From Halorussus pelagicus (GTDB lineage: Archaea; Halobacteriota; Halobacteria; Halobacteriales; Haladaptataceae): DNA of 64,000 nucleotides. Where the stretch lies: positions 2,170,001 to 2,234,000 of the forward strand of contig NZ_CP035119.1 of assembly GCF_004087835.1 (NCBI RefSeq), given 5' to 3'. The number at the start of each line of letters is the position of its first letter. The first letter of the stretch is position 1. The position numbers were made by a program, and so were the translations under genes. Below, in pieces: positions 36,386 to 45,218 of the stretch. The notes under the pieces are model-generated. The model saw only the letters and a list, made by a program, of their open reading frames with translations. It ran no database searches and was not told the DNA's origin.

Positions 36386-38113
36386 TCAGTCAGCGCCTTC
36401 CGGGCGTTCTGCGGTGGTGAACGTCGTCAGGTCCACGCCCACGTCGGCATCGAGGTCCGCGGGCGAGTCGTAGGGGCGGTTCACGATGACGTTTCCGGCG
36501 CGTTGCTTGCCGAGTCCGGGAATCGCGGTGAGTTCGTCCATCGTCGCGCTGTTCAAATCGAGCGGGTGGACGAGACCCGTCACCGACCGATAGCCGTGGT
36601 CCACGACTGCTACGTCCACGGTCTGGCCAAGGTCGCGCTCGCCCGGAATCCCAACGAGGAGCGGATACGTTCCGAGCTGTCGCCCGAACGTCCGGCCGCC
36701 CTCGTGATATTCGAGATGCACGTCCGGCAGAATCGTCCCCGTCGGCGCGAGACGCCGGAGCATCGGGTTGTCTATCTCCTCGCGGACCTCGGTCTTGTAC
36801 TGCTTGAACAGTTTCTTGTGGTCCTTGGCGATGTCCGCGCCCACGTCGCTCATGTCCGTGCCGTCGAAGGCCATGACCTGCCGAATGTTGACGCGACGAA
36901 GCATCAGACCCTCGTCGTAGACTCGTTCGAGGAACTGCTTGTTGTGGTCGAACGTCTCCCGACGCTCACCCTTCAAGCCGTGAAGCAGATTGATTCCCGG
37001 TAGGAGCTTCGGGAGTCGGTTTTTCGCCGCGTCGCCGTGCGTGGGAGCATCCGCGGGGTCCTCGCCGGGACGCCACCCAGCCTCCTCGTTGACGATTTTG
37101 ACCGCCTCGAAACACTCCTCGGCGGTGACGTTGAGGTTGTTTTCCTCCTGCACTCGGGGGTCGGCCGATTCGAGACCGAACGCCGCGGTGTCGCCGGGCG
37201 TGTTGTGTTCGGCGATGACCCGGATGCCCTCGCGGGCCAACTCGGGCCACTCGACCACCGTGATGGGATTCATATTGTCGAGGTGGAGCGTTTCGAGGTC
37301 GGGCGCGACCTCCCGGATGCCGCCGTAGAGGTTCCGGAGCGCGTCGGGATTGGGCTTCTCGCCGTCGCCGCCGTACGCGAGGATGTCGGCCTGTCGCCCG
37401 AGTCGGAAGTGTCGCGCGCCCCGCTCGTAGAGCGTCTGGACCTCGCTGACGACCGACGGCGGTCGCCGGAACGAGGGGTTGCCGTACAGCGGTTCCGTGC
37501 AGAACGAACACCGGTAGGGACACCCCCGTGAGGTCTCCATCTCGGCGATGAGGTAGTCGGGGTGGTTGGGGTGCTGTTCGATGACGAACGCGCCGTCCGC
37601 GGCCCACCGGTCTATCTCCTCGTTGTCGCGCATCCGGTTGTTGAACCCTTCCAGTCCGCTGTCGAGCAGGTCGTAGGCCGCGGCCTCCACATCGCCTTTC
37701 GCCACGAAGTCGAAGTCCAAGTCGTCGCGTTCGGTCTCGGTCGCGCCCGCGTTCTCGTCGCCGACGCCGAACTTCACGGGACCGCCCATCAGACTGGTCC
37801 CGTTCGCGTTCCACGCCATCTTGCGCACTTCGTCTGGTTCCGCCGGGGTGCCCCCGACGTAGCTGCCGGGCACGGTCATCCCGCCGATGTAGACGAACAG
37901 GTCGGCGTCCTCCACGTCGTGCCACTTCGAGGAATCGTCTCGCAACTCGTCGATGGTGTGGTACGTGACGTTGTCCTTCGGGACGCCCGCGTCCACGATT
38001 GCGCCAGCGGTGTACCGCGGATACGTCGAAATATAGGGCGGCACGCCGAAGTGGGCCGGTTCGTCGACGTACCCGTCCACGAGGGTCACGTCGAGGTCCG
38101 CGAGGTCGGTCAT
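36386..38113 (-). CDS. Radical SAM protein with C-terminal helix-hairpin-helix domain
   Basis: A 575-residue Fe-S enzyme. Its first ~190 residues form a B12-binding-like Rossmann segment (HFGVPPYISTYPRYTAGAI, DLFVYIGGM). The radical SAM cluster motif is SRGCPYRCSFCTEP (CxxxCxxC). The last 60 residues are a helix-hairpin-helix DNA/RNA-binding unit: LNSATMDELTAIPGLGKQRAGNV. It resembles the archaeal radical SAM proteins often fused to HhH or PUA domains. The reaction is unknown, but nucleic-acid modification is the natural guess. Start at the ATG at 38113. Confidence 0.9.
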   Translation of the reverse strand: MTDLADLDVTLVDGYVDEPAHFGVPPYISTYPRYTAGAIVDAGVPKDNVTYHTIDELRDDSSKWHDVEDADLFVYIGGMTVPGSYVGGTPAEPDEVRKMAWNANGTSLMGGPVKFGVGDENAGATETERDDLDFDFVAKGDVEAAAYDLLDSGLEGFNNRMRDNEEIDRWAADGAFVIEQHPNHPDYLIAEMETSRGCPYRCSFCTEPLYGNPSFRRPPSVVSEVQTLYERGARHFRLGRQADILAYGGDGEKPNPDALRNLYGGIREVAPDLETLHLDNMNPITVVEWPELAREGIRVIAEHNTPGDTAAFGLESADPRVQEENNLNVTAEECFEAVKIVNEEAGWRPGEDPADAPTHGDAAKNRLPKLLPGINLLHGLKGERRETFDHNKQFLERVYDEGLMLRRVNIRQVMAFDGTDMSDVGADIAKDHKKLFKQYKTEVREEIDNPMLRRLAPTGTILPDVHLEYHEGGRTFGRQLGTYPLLVGIPGERDLGQTVDVAVVDHGYRSVTGLVHPLDLNSATMDELTAIPGLGKQRAGNVIVNRPYDSPADLDADVGVDLTTFTTAERPEGAD

Positions 38114-38196
38114 GGACCACAGTTGCCCCTCGATGGGTAAAACGGTGACTACACGGTGCGAAAGCGACCCCCTTCCCGAGGAAACTCCCGCCGCAG

Positions 38197-38988
38197 TCAG
38201 TGCAGATACGGGTACGACCGGAACGCTTCGCGGGCGGCGTGGGCGTCTTCGACCTCCGAGAGGTCGGCCGTGTAGACGGTGGGATACGGCAGGCCCCGCG
38301 CGACTCTGAGCGTGTCGTCCTCGATAGTCACGTCTCGGAGTCGCCGCCATGGGATTGCGGTCCCTCCTCGATTCCCGGTCTGGCGAATCAGCAGATGGTC
38401 CTCAAGTGCGACCAGTTCGCGGTCGGTCGTTCCGGTAAAAGCGTTTCCGATAGTTAGCCCGAGTAACGTTCCGACGAACGATGTCACGGAGAACGAATCT
38501 CCCATCACGAGCCCGAGGACCGAGATGAGCGCGGCGGAACCCACGACGCTGAGTCCGAACTCCCATCGCTGGGGTTCGACCGCGGCGACGCTCGCCCGGA
38601 CGCGCTGGCGCTCTAGCAGCAGTTTTCCTCGATGCGAGTTACCGAGCGCGACCGCGACAGCAATCCCGCAGATGAAGACGAGGAGTCGAATCGATTTACC
38701 GTCGCCCATCGTCGTCCCGTGGACCAGCGTCGGCGCAGCGACGCCTATGACTGCGAGGAGACCGAGACCGCCGACGAGCAGGTAGGCGCGCGCTTCGACC
38801 GCTCGGTCGAGCGCGTCCGGTTTCTGTTCGACGGCGGTCCAGACGACGACGCAGATGCACGCGCCGAGACCGAGACTGAGGACGGGGTCGGTCGGCCACG
38901 GTCCCGGCGTAGCGAGGTAGCCACCGAGACCGACGAGGACGCCGAGCGAGAGGGGAAAGTGCCGAGCTTCGGGGCGGCGAAATGACAT
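38197..38988 (-). CDS. Membrane protein with PH-like C-terminal domain
   Basis: A 263-residue protein. At least six hydrophobic segments occupy residues 10-200. A soluble C-terminal part then follows: ELVALEDHLLIRQTGNRGGTAIPWRRLRDVTIEDDTLRVARG, split over about 195-240, the pattern of a small PH-like domain. Architecture and C-terminal pattern resemble the protein at 12522-13373 although they are not close in sequence. Start at the ATG at 38988. Unknown function. Confidence 0.7.
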   Translation of the reverse strand: MSFRRPEARHFPLSLGVLVGLGGYLATPGPWPTDPVLSLGLGACICVVVWTAVEQKPDALDRAVEARAYLLVGGLGLLAVIGVAAPTLVHGTTMGDGKSIRLLVFICGIAVAVALGNSHRGKLLLERQRVRASVAAVEPQRWEFGLSVVGSAALISVLGLVMGDSFSVTSFVGTLLGLTIGNAFTGTTDRELVALEDHLLIRQTGNRGGTAIPWRRLRDVTIEDDTLRVARGLPYPTVYTADLSEVEDAHAAREAFRSYPYLH

Positions 38989-39111
38989 ATACTTGTATCG
39001 TGTCACGCGGCACATCATTGTTTTCGTTCGGGTCGGTTTCGGCGTCGAACCGCCCGACGCAGAATCGCCGAAGCCCTCGCGTTTATGGTCACTGGGCCGT
39101 AAGATTCAGTC

Positions 39112-39270
39112 ATGCCCGCGACGCTCGAAGTGAAGTGTACGAACGACGACTGCGAGATGGACATGTTCGAGATGCATTACACCTATGACATGCCCGACGA
39201 CGTGGGAGTCTCGGACTTCCAGTGTCCGTACTGCGGCGGAACTGATTGCCTCAACGCTATCGAGCTATGA
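39112..39270 (+). CDS. Small zinc-ribbon protein (52 residues)
   Basis: A short gene encoding MPATLEVKCTNDDCEMDMFE, then an FQCPYCGGTDCLNAIEL end. Two Cys pairs (C-x4-C and C-x2-C) would bind one zinc. Its stop overlaps the start of the Hsp20-like gene (ATGA), so the two are probably co-translated. Several families of such mini zinc proteins exist in haloarchaea. It has the best support among unlisted small genes because of the overlap and the Cys pattern. Confidence 0.78.
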   Translation: MPATLEVKCTNDDCEMDMFEMHYTYDMPDDVGVSDFQCPYCGGTDCLNAIEL

Positions 39271-39683
39271 CTCTGCGAGATATCGCCCGGTCGGTCGGTG
39301 GCACGGTCCTCCAGCGCGTCGGCCGGGCCGCGAGCAAGGTCCAAGAGTCCAAACCCCTCCCCGTAGACCTGCTGGAGAGCGACGACGCCTACCTCGTCGT
39401 GTTCGACGCGCCGGGCGCGACCGGAAGCGACGTGCAGGTCCGGTACGCCGACGGCGCGGTCCACGTCCGCATCGACCGCTTCCGGGACTTCTACGAGGGG
39501 TTCGAGATGCTGTTCCCCGGTCGAGGTCTCTCGCTCGACGGCAAAGCCGACCTGCCCGCTGACGCCGTGGTTGACGCCGAGGAGGCGTCGGCGACCCTGA
39601 CCGAAAACGGAACGCTTCGAGTTCACGTCCCCAAGCGCGAAGCGGCGACTGACAGCTCCGTGCCGGAGTCCGCCGAGGCGTAG
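39267..39683 (+). CDS. Hsp20/alpha-crystallin-like small heat-shock protein
   Basis: A 138-residue protein beginning at the overlapping ATG at 39267. The alpha-crystallin-like core contains DAYLVVFDAPGATGSDVQVRYADGAVHVRIDR and TLTENGTLRVHVPK, split over about 40-125, which matches the DLPG...L-x-I pattern and the G-x-L motif (NGTLRV). It should be an ATP-independent holdase. It fits the protein-quality-control theme of the window. Confidence 0.87.
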   Translation: MTLRDIARSVGGTVLQRVGRAASKVQESKPLPVDLLESDDAYLVVFDAPGATGSDVQVRYADGAVHVRIDRFRDFYEGFEMLFPGRGLSLDGKADLPADAVVDAEEASATLTENGTLRVHVPKREAATDSSVPESAEA

Positions 39684-39888
39684 TCGGCCGCCGCGACCCC
39701 CGCCGACTCTCCGACCGGCGTCGCGCAACGCTCTCACCTCACACCTCATCTCACCTCACTGGCGGGCCGCTTGCTATCCTTGCGCCGACACAACACCGAA
39801 TCGACAGTCGAGCGACCGTTCGGTATGGACGAGACGACTGAGCGAGTCGGCCGGTTACTCGGCGAACTCACTCGAACAGTAGCAGGCG

Positions 39889-41013
39889 TCACTCGACGGT
39901 CATTCCCTCGACTATCTCGAACTCTTCGTCGCCGCCGAATCTGGTGGGAACGAACTCCGGCACGGGATTTTCGCCGAGAATTGTCTCGGCCGCCGCCTCG
40001 CCGAGCGCCGGGGAGCGCATGAACCCGTGGCCCTGCCACCCGGCCGCGACGAAAAGACCCTCGCGCAGTTCGCCGAGCAGGGGGTCGCGGTCGGGCGTCG
40101 CCACGCAGAGACCGGCCCACGACTCCCGGACCGCGCCGAACTCGCCGAGTCGCTGGCCGAGTCGCTCGCAAGTCACCTCGCAGAACTCCCGGTCAGCGTC
40201 GCGGGTCCAGTCGTCCGGGTCGCTCTCGACCTCCTCGGTGCCGTCGCCCGCCAGCAGGCCCTCGGGATGGGGCCGCAGGTAGTAGCCAGCGGTCGCGTCG
40301 TAGCACATCGGGAGGTCGCCCCGGCGCTCGGCGTCGAATCCGGCGGTCAGCGCCTGCACGCGGTAGGGTTTGAGCGGGACGGGAATCCCCGCGAGGGCGA
40401 GCAGACGCTTGGTGTGAGCGCCCGCGGCGACCAGTATCGCGTCGAACGACTCCGCGTCGTCGTCCGCGCCAGCGGGCCACACCCGGCGCTCGTCGGCGTC
40501 GATTCGGACCTCGGTGTCGGTTCGAATCTCCGCGCCCGCTCGCTCGGCTTTTCGGGCCAGCAGTCGGGCGTAACTCGCGGTGTCGGCGTGACCCGCGTTC
40601 TCCGCGACCGCGGCGGTGCCGACATCGGACCAGTCCACCGCGGGGAACCGCTCTCGAAGGTCCGCAGGCTCCGCGAGCGCGACGTTTCGGCCCGCGTCCC
40701 GCATTCGGGACACCTGTTCGCGGACGGCCGCCCCGCGGCGCTCGTCGCCCTCGTGGGCGAACCAGACGTAGGGCGTTTCGTGAAACTCGAAGTCGCCTTC
40801 GCCCGAGAACTCGCGGAACCGCTCGATGGCGCGGTCGCCGACGCGCGCGTCCTCCGGCGCGGCAAAGGCGTCGTAGAGGACGCCCGCGGCCCGGCCGGTG
40901 CTTCCGCCCGCAATGTTGCCTTTCTCGTAGAGGACGACCGACTCGCCCCGTCGCGCGAGGTCGTAGGCCGCGGTGACGCCGACCGCACCGCCGCCGATGA
41001 CTGCGATTCGCAT
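39889..41013 (-). CDS. FAD-dependent oxidoreductase (DAO / glycine-sarcosine oxidase type)
   Basis: A 374-residue flavoprotein. The nucleotide-binding motif is RIAVIGGGAVGVTAAYDLA, a later VAAGAHTKRLLALAG closes the FAD fold, and GYYLRPHPEGLLAGDGTEEV and GLFVAAGWQGHGFMRSPALG are DAO-family segments. Likely substrates are amino or N-methyl amino acids. The start codon comes directly after the stop codon of the creatininase-like gene (zero gap), which implies coupled translation. Confidence 0.9.
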   Translation of the reverse strand: MRIAVIGGGAVGVTAAYDLARRGESVVLYEKGNIAGGSTGRAAGVLYDAFAAPEDARVGDRAIERFREFSGEGDFEFHETPYVWFAHEGDERRGAAVREQVSRMRDAGRNVALAEPADLRERFPAVDWSDVGTAAVAENAGHADTASYARLLARKAERAGAEIRTDTEVRIDADERRVWPAGADDDAESFDAILVAAGAHTKRLLALAGIPVPLKPYRVQALTAGFDAERRGDLPMCYDATAGYYLRPHPEGLLAGDGTEEVESDPDDWTRDADREFCEVTCERLGQRLGEFGAVRESWAGLCVATPDRDPLLGELREGLFVAAGWQGHGFMRSPALGEAAAETILGENPVPEFVPTRFGGDEEFEIVEGMTVE

Positions 41014-41784
41014 CTACTTGTGCCCCCGCGGCCAGAGGTCGTCTACGTCCTGTTCGGCCAACCACTCTACGAGGGCCGCGAGGTCGTCGGTCGCGTGGGC
41101 CAGCAGTTTCTCGCCGACTTCCTTCGACCCCGCGGTGGGTTCGCCGACCGCGCCGCTCTCGGTGAAGTCGATGGCGTCGAAGCCGACCGACGCGCCCTGG
41201 ATCGATTTGCCCCACGAGTCGCCGCCCTCGTCTTCGGCCGCTTCGAGGGCCGACTCGCGCACGAGGTCTTCGGCGACGGCGAGCATCATGCTGGTCTCGA
41301 CCTCGTCGGCGTGACCGAGCGAGGTATCCAACTCCTCGGCAATCAGGGCGTCGAGGTTCGACCACCAGTTCCACGGCGCGGCGAAGGCGACTTCCTCCTC
41401 GCGCAGGCCGCGGGCCGCGCGCCGGAGCGCCTCGGAGTTCCCGCCGTGGCCGTTGACGACGACCGCTTTCCGGACGCCGTGTTCGGCCGCGCTCGCCACG
41501 ATGTCGGCGACGTAGCTCTCGAAGGTCTCGGGGTCGGTCCAGAGCGTCCCGTCGAACTGGCGGTGGTGGGCGCTGACGCCGACCGGAATCGGCGGGAGCA
41601 GGAGGGCGTCGGGGTGGTCGCCGACCGTCTCAGCCACCGCGCGGGCCGCCAGCAGGTCGGTTCCGAGCGGGAGCGCGGGACCGTGCTGTTCGACGCTCCC
41701 GGTCGGCAGGACCGCGACTTCGGCTTGCTGGAAGGCGTCGGCCGCCGCGGTCGTCGTGCGTTCGTGGAGATACCTGCAACTCAT
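41014..41784 (-). CDS. Creatininase-family amidohydrolase
   Basis: A 256-residue metalloenzyme. PTGSVEQHGPALPLGTDLL, VSAHHRQFDGTL, VVVNGHGGNSEALR and DEVETSMMLAV carry the conserved metal-binding Glu, His and Asp. The family comprises creatininase and archaeal ArfB, the formylaminopyrimidine deformylase of riboflavin/F420 synthesis. Context with an amino-acid-type oxidase leaves both possible. It is cotranscribed with the oxidoreductase downstream. Confidence 0.9.
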   Translation of the reverse strand: MSCRYLHERTTTAAADAFQQAEVAVLPTGSVEQHGPALPLGTDLLAARAVAETVGDHPDALLLPPIPVGVSAHHRQFDGTLWTDPETFESYVADIVASAAEHGVRKAVVVNGHGGNSEALRRAARGLREEEVAFAAPWNWWSNLDALIAEELDTSLGHADEVETSMMLAVAEDLVRESALEAAEDEGGDSWGKSIQGASVGFDAIDFTESGAVGEPTAGSKEVGEKLLAHATDDLAALVEWLAEQDVDDLWPRGHK

Positions 41785-41946
41785 GGCCGGGGGAAGGGCC
41801 AGCGGGCACTTAGAGGTGTGGCCGCCGGAAAAGCGTGGAGTTCAACGTAGCGGTAGCAGGCCGAGCAAACCACCGTTTGGGTGGACCGGGCGGGGGCTTT
41901 CTACCCGTTCTTCTCGGAGTCCGAGACACCGACCTCGAAAACGACG

Positions 41947-42669
41947 CTACTGGCTCGAAGCGACCACTTCGTTCCGAAGCGTCCCGACGCCCTCGTAGGT
42001 AATTTCGACCTCGTCGCCGGGTTCGACGGTCCCCGGATTCGCGGGACTGCCGAACGCGATTACGTCGCCGGGGCGGAGGGTGAACCGCGCCGAGAGGTAC
42101 GAGATGATTTCGTAGGGTTCGAACAGCATCAGTTCGGTGTTGGCCTCTTGGCGGCGCTCGCCCGCAACGTCGGTCCACATGTCGAGGTCGCTCGGGTCCA
42201 CGTCGGTCTCGACCCACGGGCCGAGCGGTCCCGACCCGTCGAAGGCCTTCCGGGCGGTCCGGCCCTGCTGGTCGAGCGCGTCCACGTCGTTCATGATGGT
42301 GTAGCCGCGGACGACCTCGGGGACTTCCTCGGGAGCGACGTTCCGGCATCGCTCGCCGACGATGGCCGCCAACTCGCCCGCATACGTCAGTTCGTCGGTG
42401 AACTCGGGGTACGGAATCGGCTGGTCGTGAGCGAGCAGGGAGGTCGGCGGTTTGATGAAAAAGTCCGGTTCCTCGGGGCGCTCGTACTCCATCTGGTCGA
42501 GCGTTTCGGCGTAGTTGCGGCCGACACAGTAGAGCGCGGTCGGGTCGGCGGGCGGGAGCAGTCGCCCGTCGCGGCCGACCTCGTAGGTGCCGTCGTCGGC
42601 GTGAATCGTACCGTCCTCGTACTGGCCGGAAACCGGTCCCTCCGGCGTCAGCAGGCGTGCGAGTCGCAT
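41947..42669 (-). CDS. Fumarylacetoacetate hydrolase (FAH)-family protein
   Basis: A 240-residue enzyme. LYCVGRNYAETLDQMEYERPEEPDFFIKPPTSLL is the family's N-terminal block, split over about 46-80. ELTYAGELAAIVG and GYTIMNDVDALDQQGR supply metal ligands and the flexible lid. It probably cleaves C-C bonds or decarboxylates a small ketoacid. The precise substrate cannot be predicted. It belongs to a run of four minus-strand metabolic genes. Confidence 0.92.
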   Translation of the reverse strand: MRLARLLTPEGPVSGQYEDGTIHADDGTYEVGRDGRLLPPADPTALYCVGRNYAETLDQMEYERPEEPDFFIKPPTSLLAHDQPIPYPEFTDELTYAGELAAIVGERCRNVAPEEVPEVVRGYTIMNDVDALDQQGRTARKAFDGSGPLGPWVETDVDPSDLDMWTDVAGERRQEANTELMLFEPYEIISYLSARFTLRPGDVIAFGSPANPGTVEPGDEVEITYEGVGTLRNEVVASSQ

Positions 42670-42734
42670 ACTCGACGTTCGGAACTCGGCGGGAAAGAAA
42701 TACCGACTCCGGCAGGGTAGTGGCCGACTGGAAG

Positions 42735-43517
42735 TTAGCTCACGAACTCCTCGACGCCGCGTGCGGGATAGCCGACTACGAGGTCCGCGCCCGCTGCCTT
42801 CAGGTCGGCGACGCGCTCGCCGACTTCGGCGGGCGACCCGACCAGCGCGTAGTCCCGCGTCGCGGCCGAGAGGACTTCGCGCGCCCGTCCGCTCGCGGTC
42901 CCGTCAGTGGACGCGCCCTCGGGGAGCGCGCTCGCCACGGGGCCGCGCCGGGCGGTGTAGTCGCCCACCGCGTCGAGTACCGCGTCGTCGTCGTCCGTGA
43001 GGACGGTCGGTGCGTACACCGCGAGTTCGCCGTCGAACCCGGCCGCTCGTAGGGCGCGCAGGTCTTGCTCGGTGGTTCGAGAGAGGAGTTCGAACTGCGT
43101 CGCGCCGGTGGCCAGCGCGAGGCGTTCGACGCCCTCGGTACCGACCCACGCCGCCGGGTCGCGCTCGACCGCCGCGCGGAGTCGGGGCGCGACGGCCTTC
43201 CCGCGCTCGGTCTCCGAGAGGTAGGCGGCGTGTCCGGCCACGGCGACGCGCTGGACCGTATCGGGGATGCGGTCGTAGCCCGAGTCGTCGCCGAGGGGGT
43301 CGAACCCCTCGGCCCTGACCGGCGTGGTCAGGCGGACCTCCACCTCCTCGGCGAGACCTGCCAGCGTCTCTTCGTCCGGCAGGTGTTCGCGCCCCTCGTA
43401 GTCGATAGCTACGGTCTCGAAGGGTAACTCGGCCGCGCGCGACACGTCACACTCGGCGGGTTTGAGCGCGGCGGCGTCCAGTCCAGTCTCTGCGATAGTC
43501 TCACTAGTAGTTAGCAT
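42735..43517 (-). CDS. Haloarchaeal protein resembling F420-dependent (luciferase-like) oxidoreductases
   Basis: A 260-residue protein whose C-terminal YALVGSPAEVGERVADLKAAGADLVVGYPARG looks like the phosphate/F420-binding end of bacterial-luciferase-like TIM barrels. The N-terminal half is short for that family and lacks an evident substrate pocket. It is the last of the group with the FAH, creatininase-like and oxidase genes. Function unknown; the family similarity is by eye. Confidence 0.6.
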   Translation of the reverse strand: MLTTSETIAETGLDAAALKPAECDVSRAAELPFETVAIDYEGREHLPDEETLAGLAEEVEVRLTTPVRAEGFDPLGDDSGYDRIPDTVQRVAVAGHAAYLSETERGKAVAPRLRAAVERDPAAWVGTEGVERLALATGATQFELLSRTTEQDLRALRAAGFDGELAVYAPTVLTDDDDAVLDAVGDYTARRGPVASALPEGASTDGTASGRAREVLSAATRDYALVGSPAEVGERVADLKAAGADLVVGYPARGVEEFVS

Positions 43518-43770
43518 GCGCGAACACCTCCAGTAACAGTCGCTCGTCGTCGTACGGTTCTACTGCTCGTGCGGAACGCGATCCATCGTCTGTGCGACCA
43601 TGTAGCCAGTCGTATCCGTGGGAGGGTGAAAAGGGTATCGGCGCGGTCGATACTTACCGAGGTGGAGACGTGAGCGATTTCGGTGATTGGGTGAGGGCAC
43701 TCGACTTGATTTACGAACCGGCGCGTGGGGGCGCGACGCCGTCGTGCATCGCGCCAACCGCGCGAGGGAA

Positions 43771-43792
43771 GTCGGCCGCGGATGCGGCCGAC
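43771..43792 (+). repeat. 9-bp perfect hairpin next to a dispersed repeat
   Basis: GTCGGCCGC-GGAT-GCGGCCGAC has a 9-bp stem and a 4-nt loop, and lies immediately before the repeat at 43793-43856. Confidence 0.7.
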
Positions 43793-43856
43793 GAGGTTGG
43801 GGAGGCGTGAGGCTGATGCGGTGCGGTGCGGAACGGTGCCGTGCGGGTGCGGTATG
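43793..43856 (+). repeat. Dispersed GAGGTTGGGG repeat, copy A
   Basis: The first 22 bases match the inverted copy at 56530-56581 at 20 of 22 positions; both then carry GCGGTGCGGTG-type and GGTGCCGTGCGG blocks and end GGTATG. It sits in the 434-bp gap 43518-43951. The rest of the gap has no gene I can support. Confidence 0.65.
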
Positions 43857-43951
43857 ATTGGCTCAAGCCCGAAGCTAGTTCCTCGCCGTCGAAAACGCCC
43901 CAGTCAACGTAACCCTAAACGTCTCGCTTCGCTCGACGTAGCTACGCGGTC

Positions 43952-44554
43952 TCAATCCTGTCGAACGTCGGCGTCGGGGTCCACGACCCTATCGACCTTC
44001 TTCGGCGCACGCCAATCGGTCGTCAGTTCCAACAACTGCACCAAAATTCGGGCCGTCGCGCCCCAGACGGTGTACCCGTTCACGCGGAAGAAGTGGACGA
44101 TGGCCTCGCCGTACTGGGGATGCTCCCTGCGCTCGACCTCGTAGTTGTCGGGGTCCAACAGCCCATCGACCGGCAGGACCGCGATTTCGGCCACCTCGCG
44201 CTCGTCGGGGGTGTACTCGCGGTCGGGGACGCGGGCGACGTAGGGCGTCACCGCGTACCTGCTCGTGGTCCGTATGTCATCGAGTTGACCCACCACGTCG
44301 GTCTCGTCGGCGCGAAGCCCGATTTCCTCTTCGGCCTCGCGGAGCGCGGTGGCCCGGAGGTCGGCGTCACTCGGTTCGCACCCGCCGCCGGGGAAACTCA
44401 TCTGCCCGGCGTGTTCGCCGAGGTGGTCGGCGCGCTTGGTGAACAGCAGGTAGTAGTCGCTTCCGCGAGTGACGACCGGGGCTACCACCGCCGCGTCGTG
44501 GTCCTCGTCGGCGACCGTCCGCGGCATGTGGTCGGCTACGCGACCCAACTCCAT
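43952..44554 (-). CDS. NUDIX hydrolase, probable CoA pyrophosphatase
   Basis: A 200-residue NUDIX enzyme. LLFTKRADHLGEHAGQMSFPGG is the CoA-specific signature, split over about 36-57. The NUDIX box follows (GGGCEPSD to TALREAEEEIGL), with the catalytic Glu cluster. It should cleave CoA or oxidised CoA into 3',5'-ADP and phosphopantetheine. It probably does housekeeping of CoA. Start at the ATG at 44554. Confidence 0.88.
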   Translation of the reverse strand: MELGRVADHMPRTVADEDHDAAVVAPVVTRGSDYYLLFTKRADHLGEHAGQMSFPGGGCEPSDADLRATALREAEEEIGLRADETDVVGQLDDIRTTSRYAVTPYVARVPDREYTPDEREVAEIAVLPVDGLLDPDNYEVERREHPQYGEAIVHFFRVNGYTVWGATARILVQLLELTTDWRAPKKVDRVVDPDADVRQD

Positions 44555-44629
44555 ACGCCCAACGTCGCACCGCGTGGCCTTAATTCGTCCGTCCGCGGAC
44601 GGGCCTGCGGCGAGGCGACTCTGCTAGCA

Positions 44630-45112
44630 CTACTCGAAGGCCCTGTCCAACCGCTCGCGCACGTCGTCGGTCTCGACGGGTGCCCACGCTTCGAGGTCGT
44701 AGCTCACGTCGAGCAGTTCCTGCGCTCGTTCGGCGTCGCCCGCGGCGGCGAGGGTCCGCGCCTCCTCGGCGAGGCGCTCGGCGACCGCCTCACCCAGTCG
44801 CTCGCGGTCCAACTCGCGGTCGGGCGCGTCGAGGATGTGGGGCAGGTCCTCGCCGTTCTCCGGCACCGTGGGGAACGCCGCGGGACCGGCGACGAGGAGC
44901 GGTTCGTCCGCGTCGCCCGATTCAACTCCGCGCTCGGTCTCCACGAGATAGTAATCCGCGACCGCGCGCTCGATTTCGGCGGCGAACGCTTCGCGCTCGA
45001 CCTCTTTGCCCTGCTTGAACGCGAGTTCGACCAGCGCCTGTTCGAGGTCGTCGCGGGCGAGACCGCCGAAGAGGTCCACCACCCCCGCGAGTTCGTCCTT
45101 GGTGTCGGCCAT
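44630..45112 (-). CDS. Conserved haloarchaeal protein, unknown (DUF7109-like)
   Basis: A 160-residue acidic, mostly helical protein. ELAGVVDLFGGLARDDLEQALVELAFKQGKEVE forms the N-terminal helices (about 7-40). DYYLVET and LLVAGPAAFPTVPE lie in the middle, followed by Ala/Glu-rich helices. Similar proteins occur across Halobacteria with no assigned role. It lies 76 bp upstream (on the minus strand) of the NUDIX gene and may be expressed with it. Confidence 0.7.
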   Translation of the reverse strand: MADTKDELAGVVDLFGGLARDDLEQALVELAFKQGKEVEREAFAAEIERAVADYYLVETERGVESGDADEPLLVAGPAAFPTVPENGEDLPHILDAPDRELDRERLGEAVAERLAEEARTLAAAGDAERAQELLDVSYDLEAWAPVETDDVRERLDRAFE

Positions 45113-45218
45113 TCGTTATCGGGTGGGGTTCTCGCGGGGGCTTAGTTGTTCGGGAAGGCACCGTCAGCGACGAGTTCGAGCGACCATCCCGACCGAGTCG
45201 CCGAACTACACCGTACTA

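Noticed and set aside
41014-41784. Creatinine degradation pathway
   Set aside because: No creatinase gene is seen, and the creatininase fold is equally expected for ArfB in archaeal flavin/F420 synthesis.
40027-41850. A 607-codon frame opposite the oxidoreductase and creatininase-like genes
   Set aside because: Same reason; antisense to two well supported enzymes.
43592-43810. A 72-codon frame in the gap 43518-43951
   Set aside because: Lies over the hairpin and repeat sequence, lacks a promoter and does not look like a protein.
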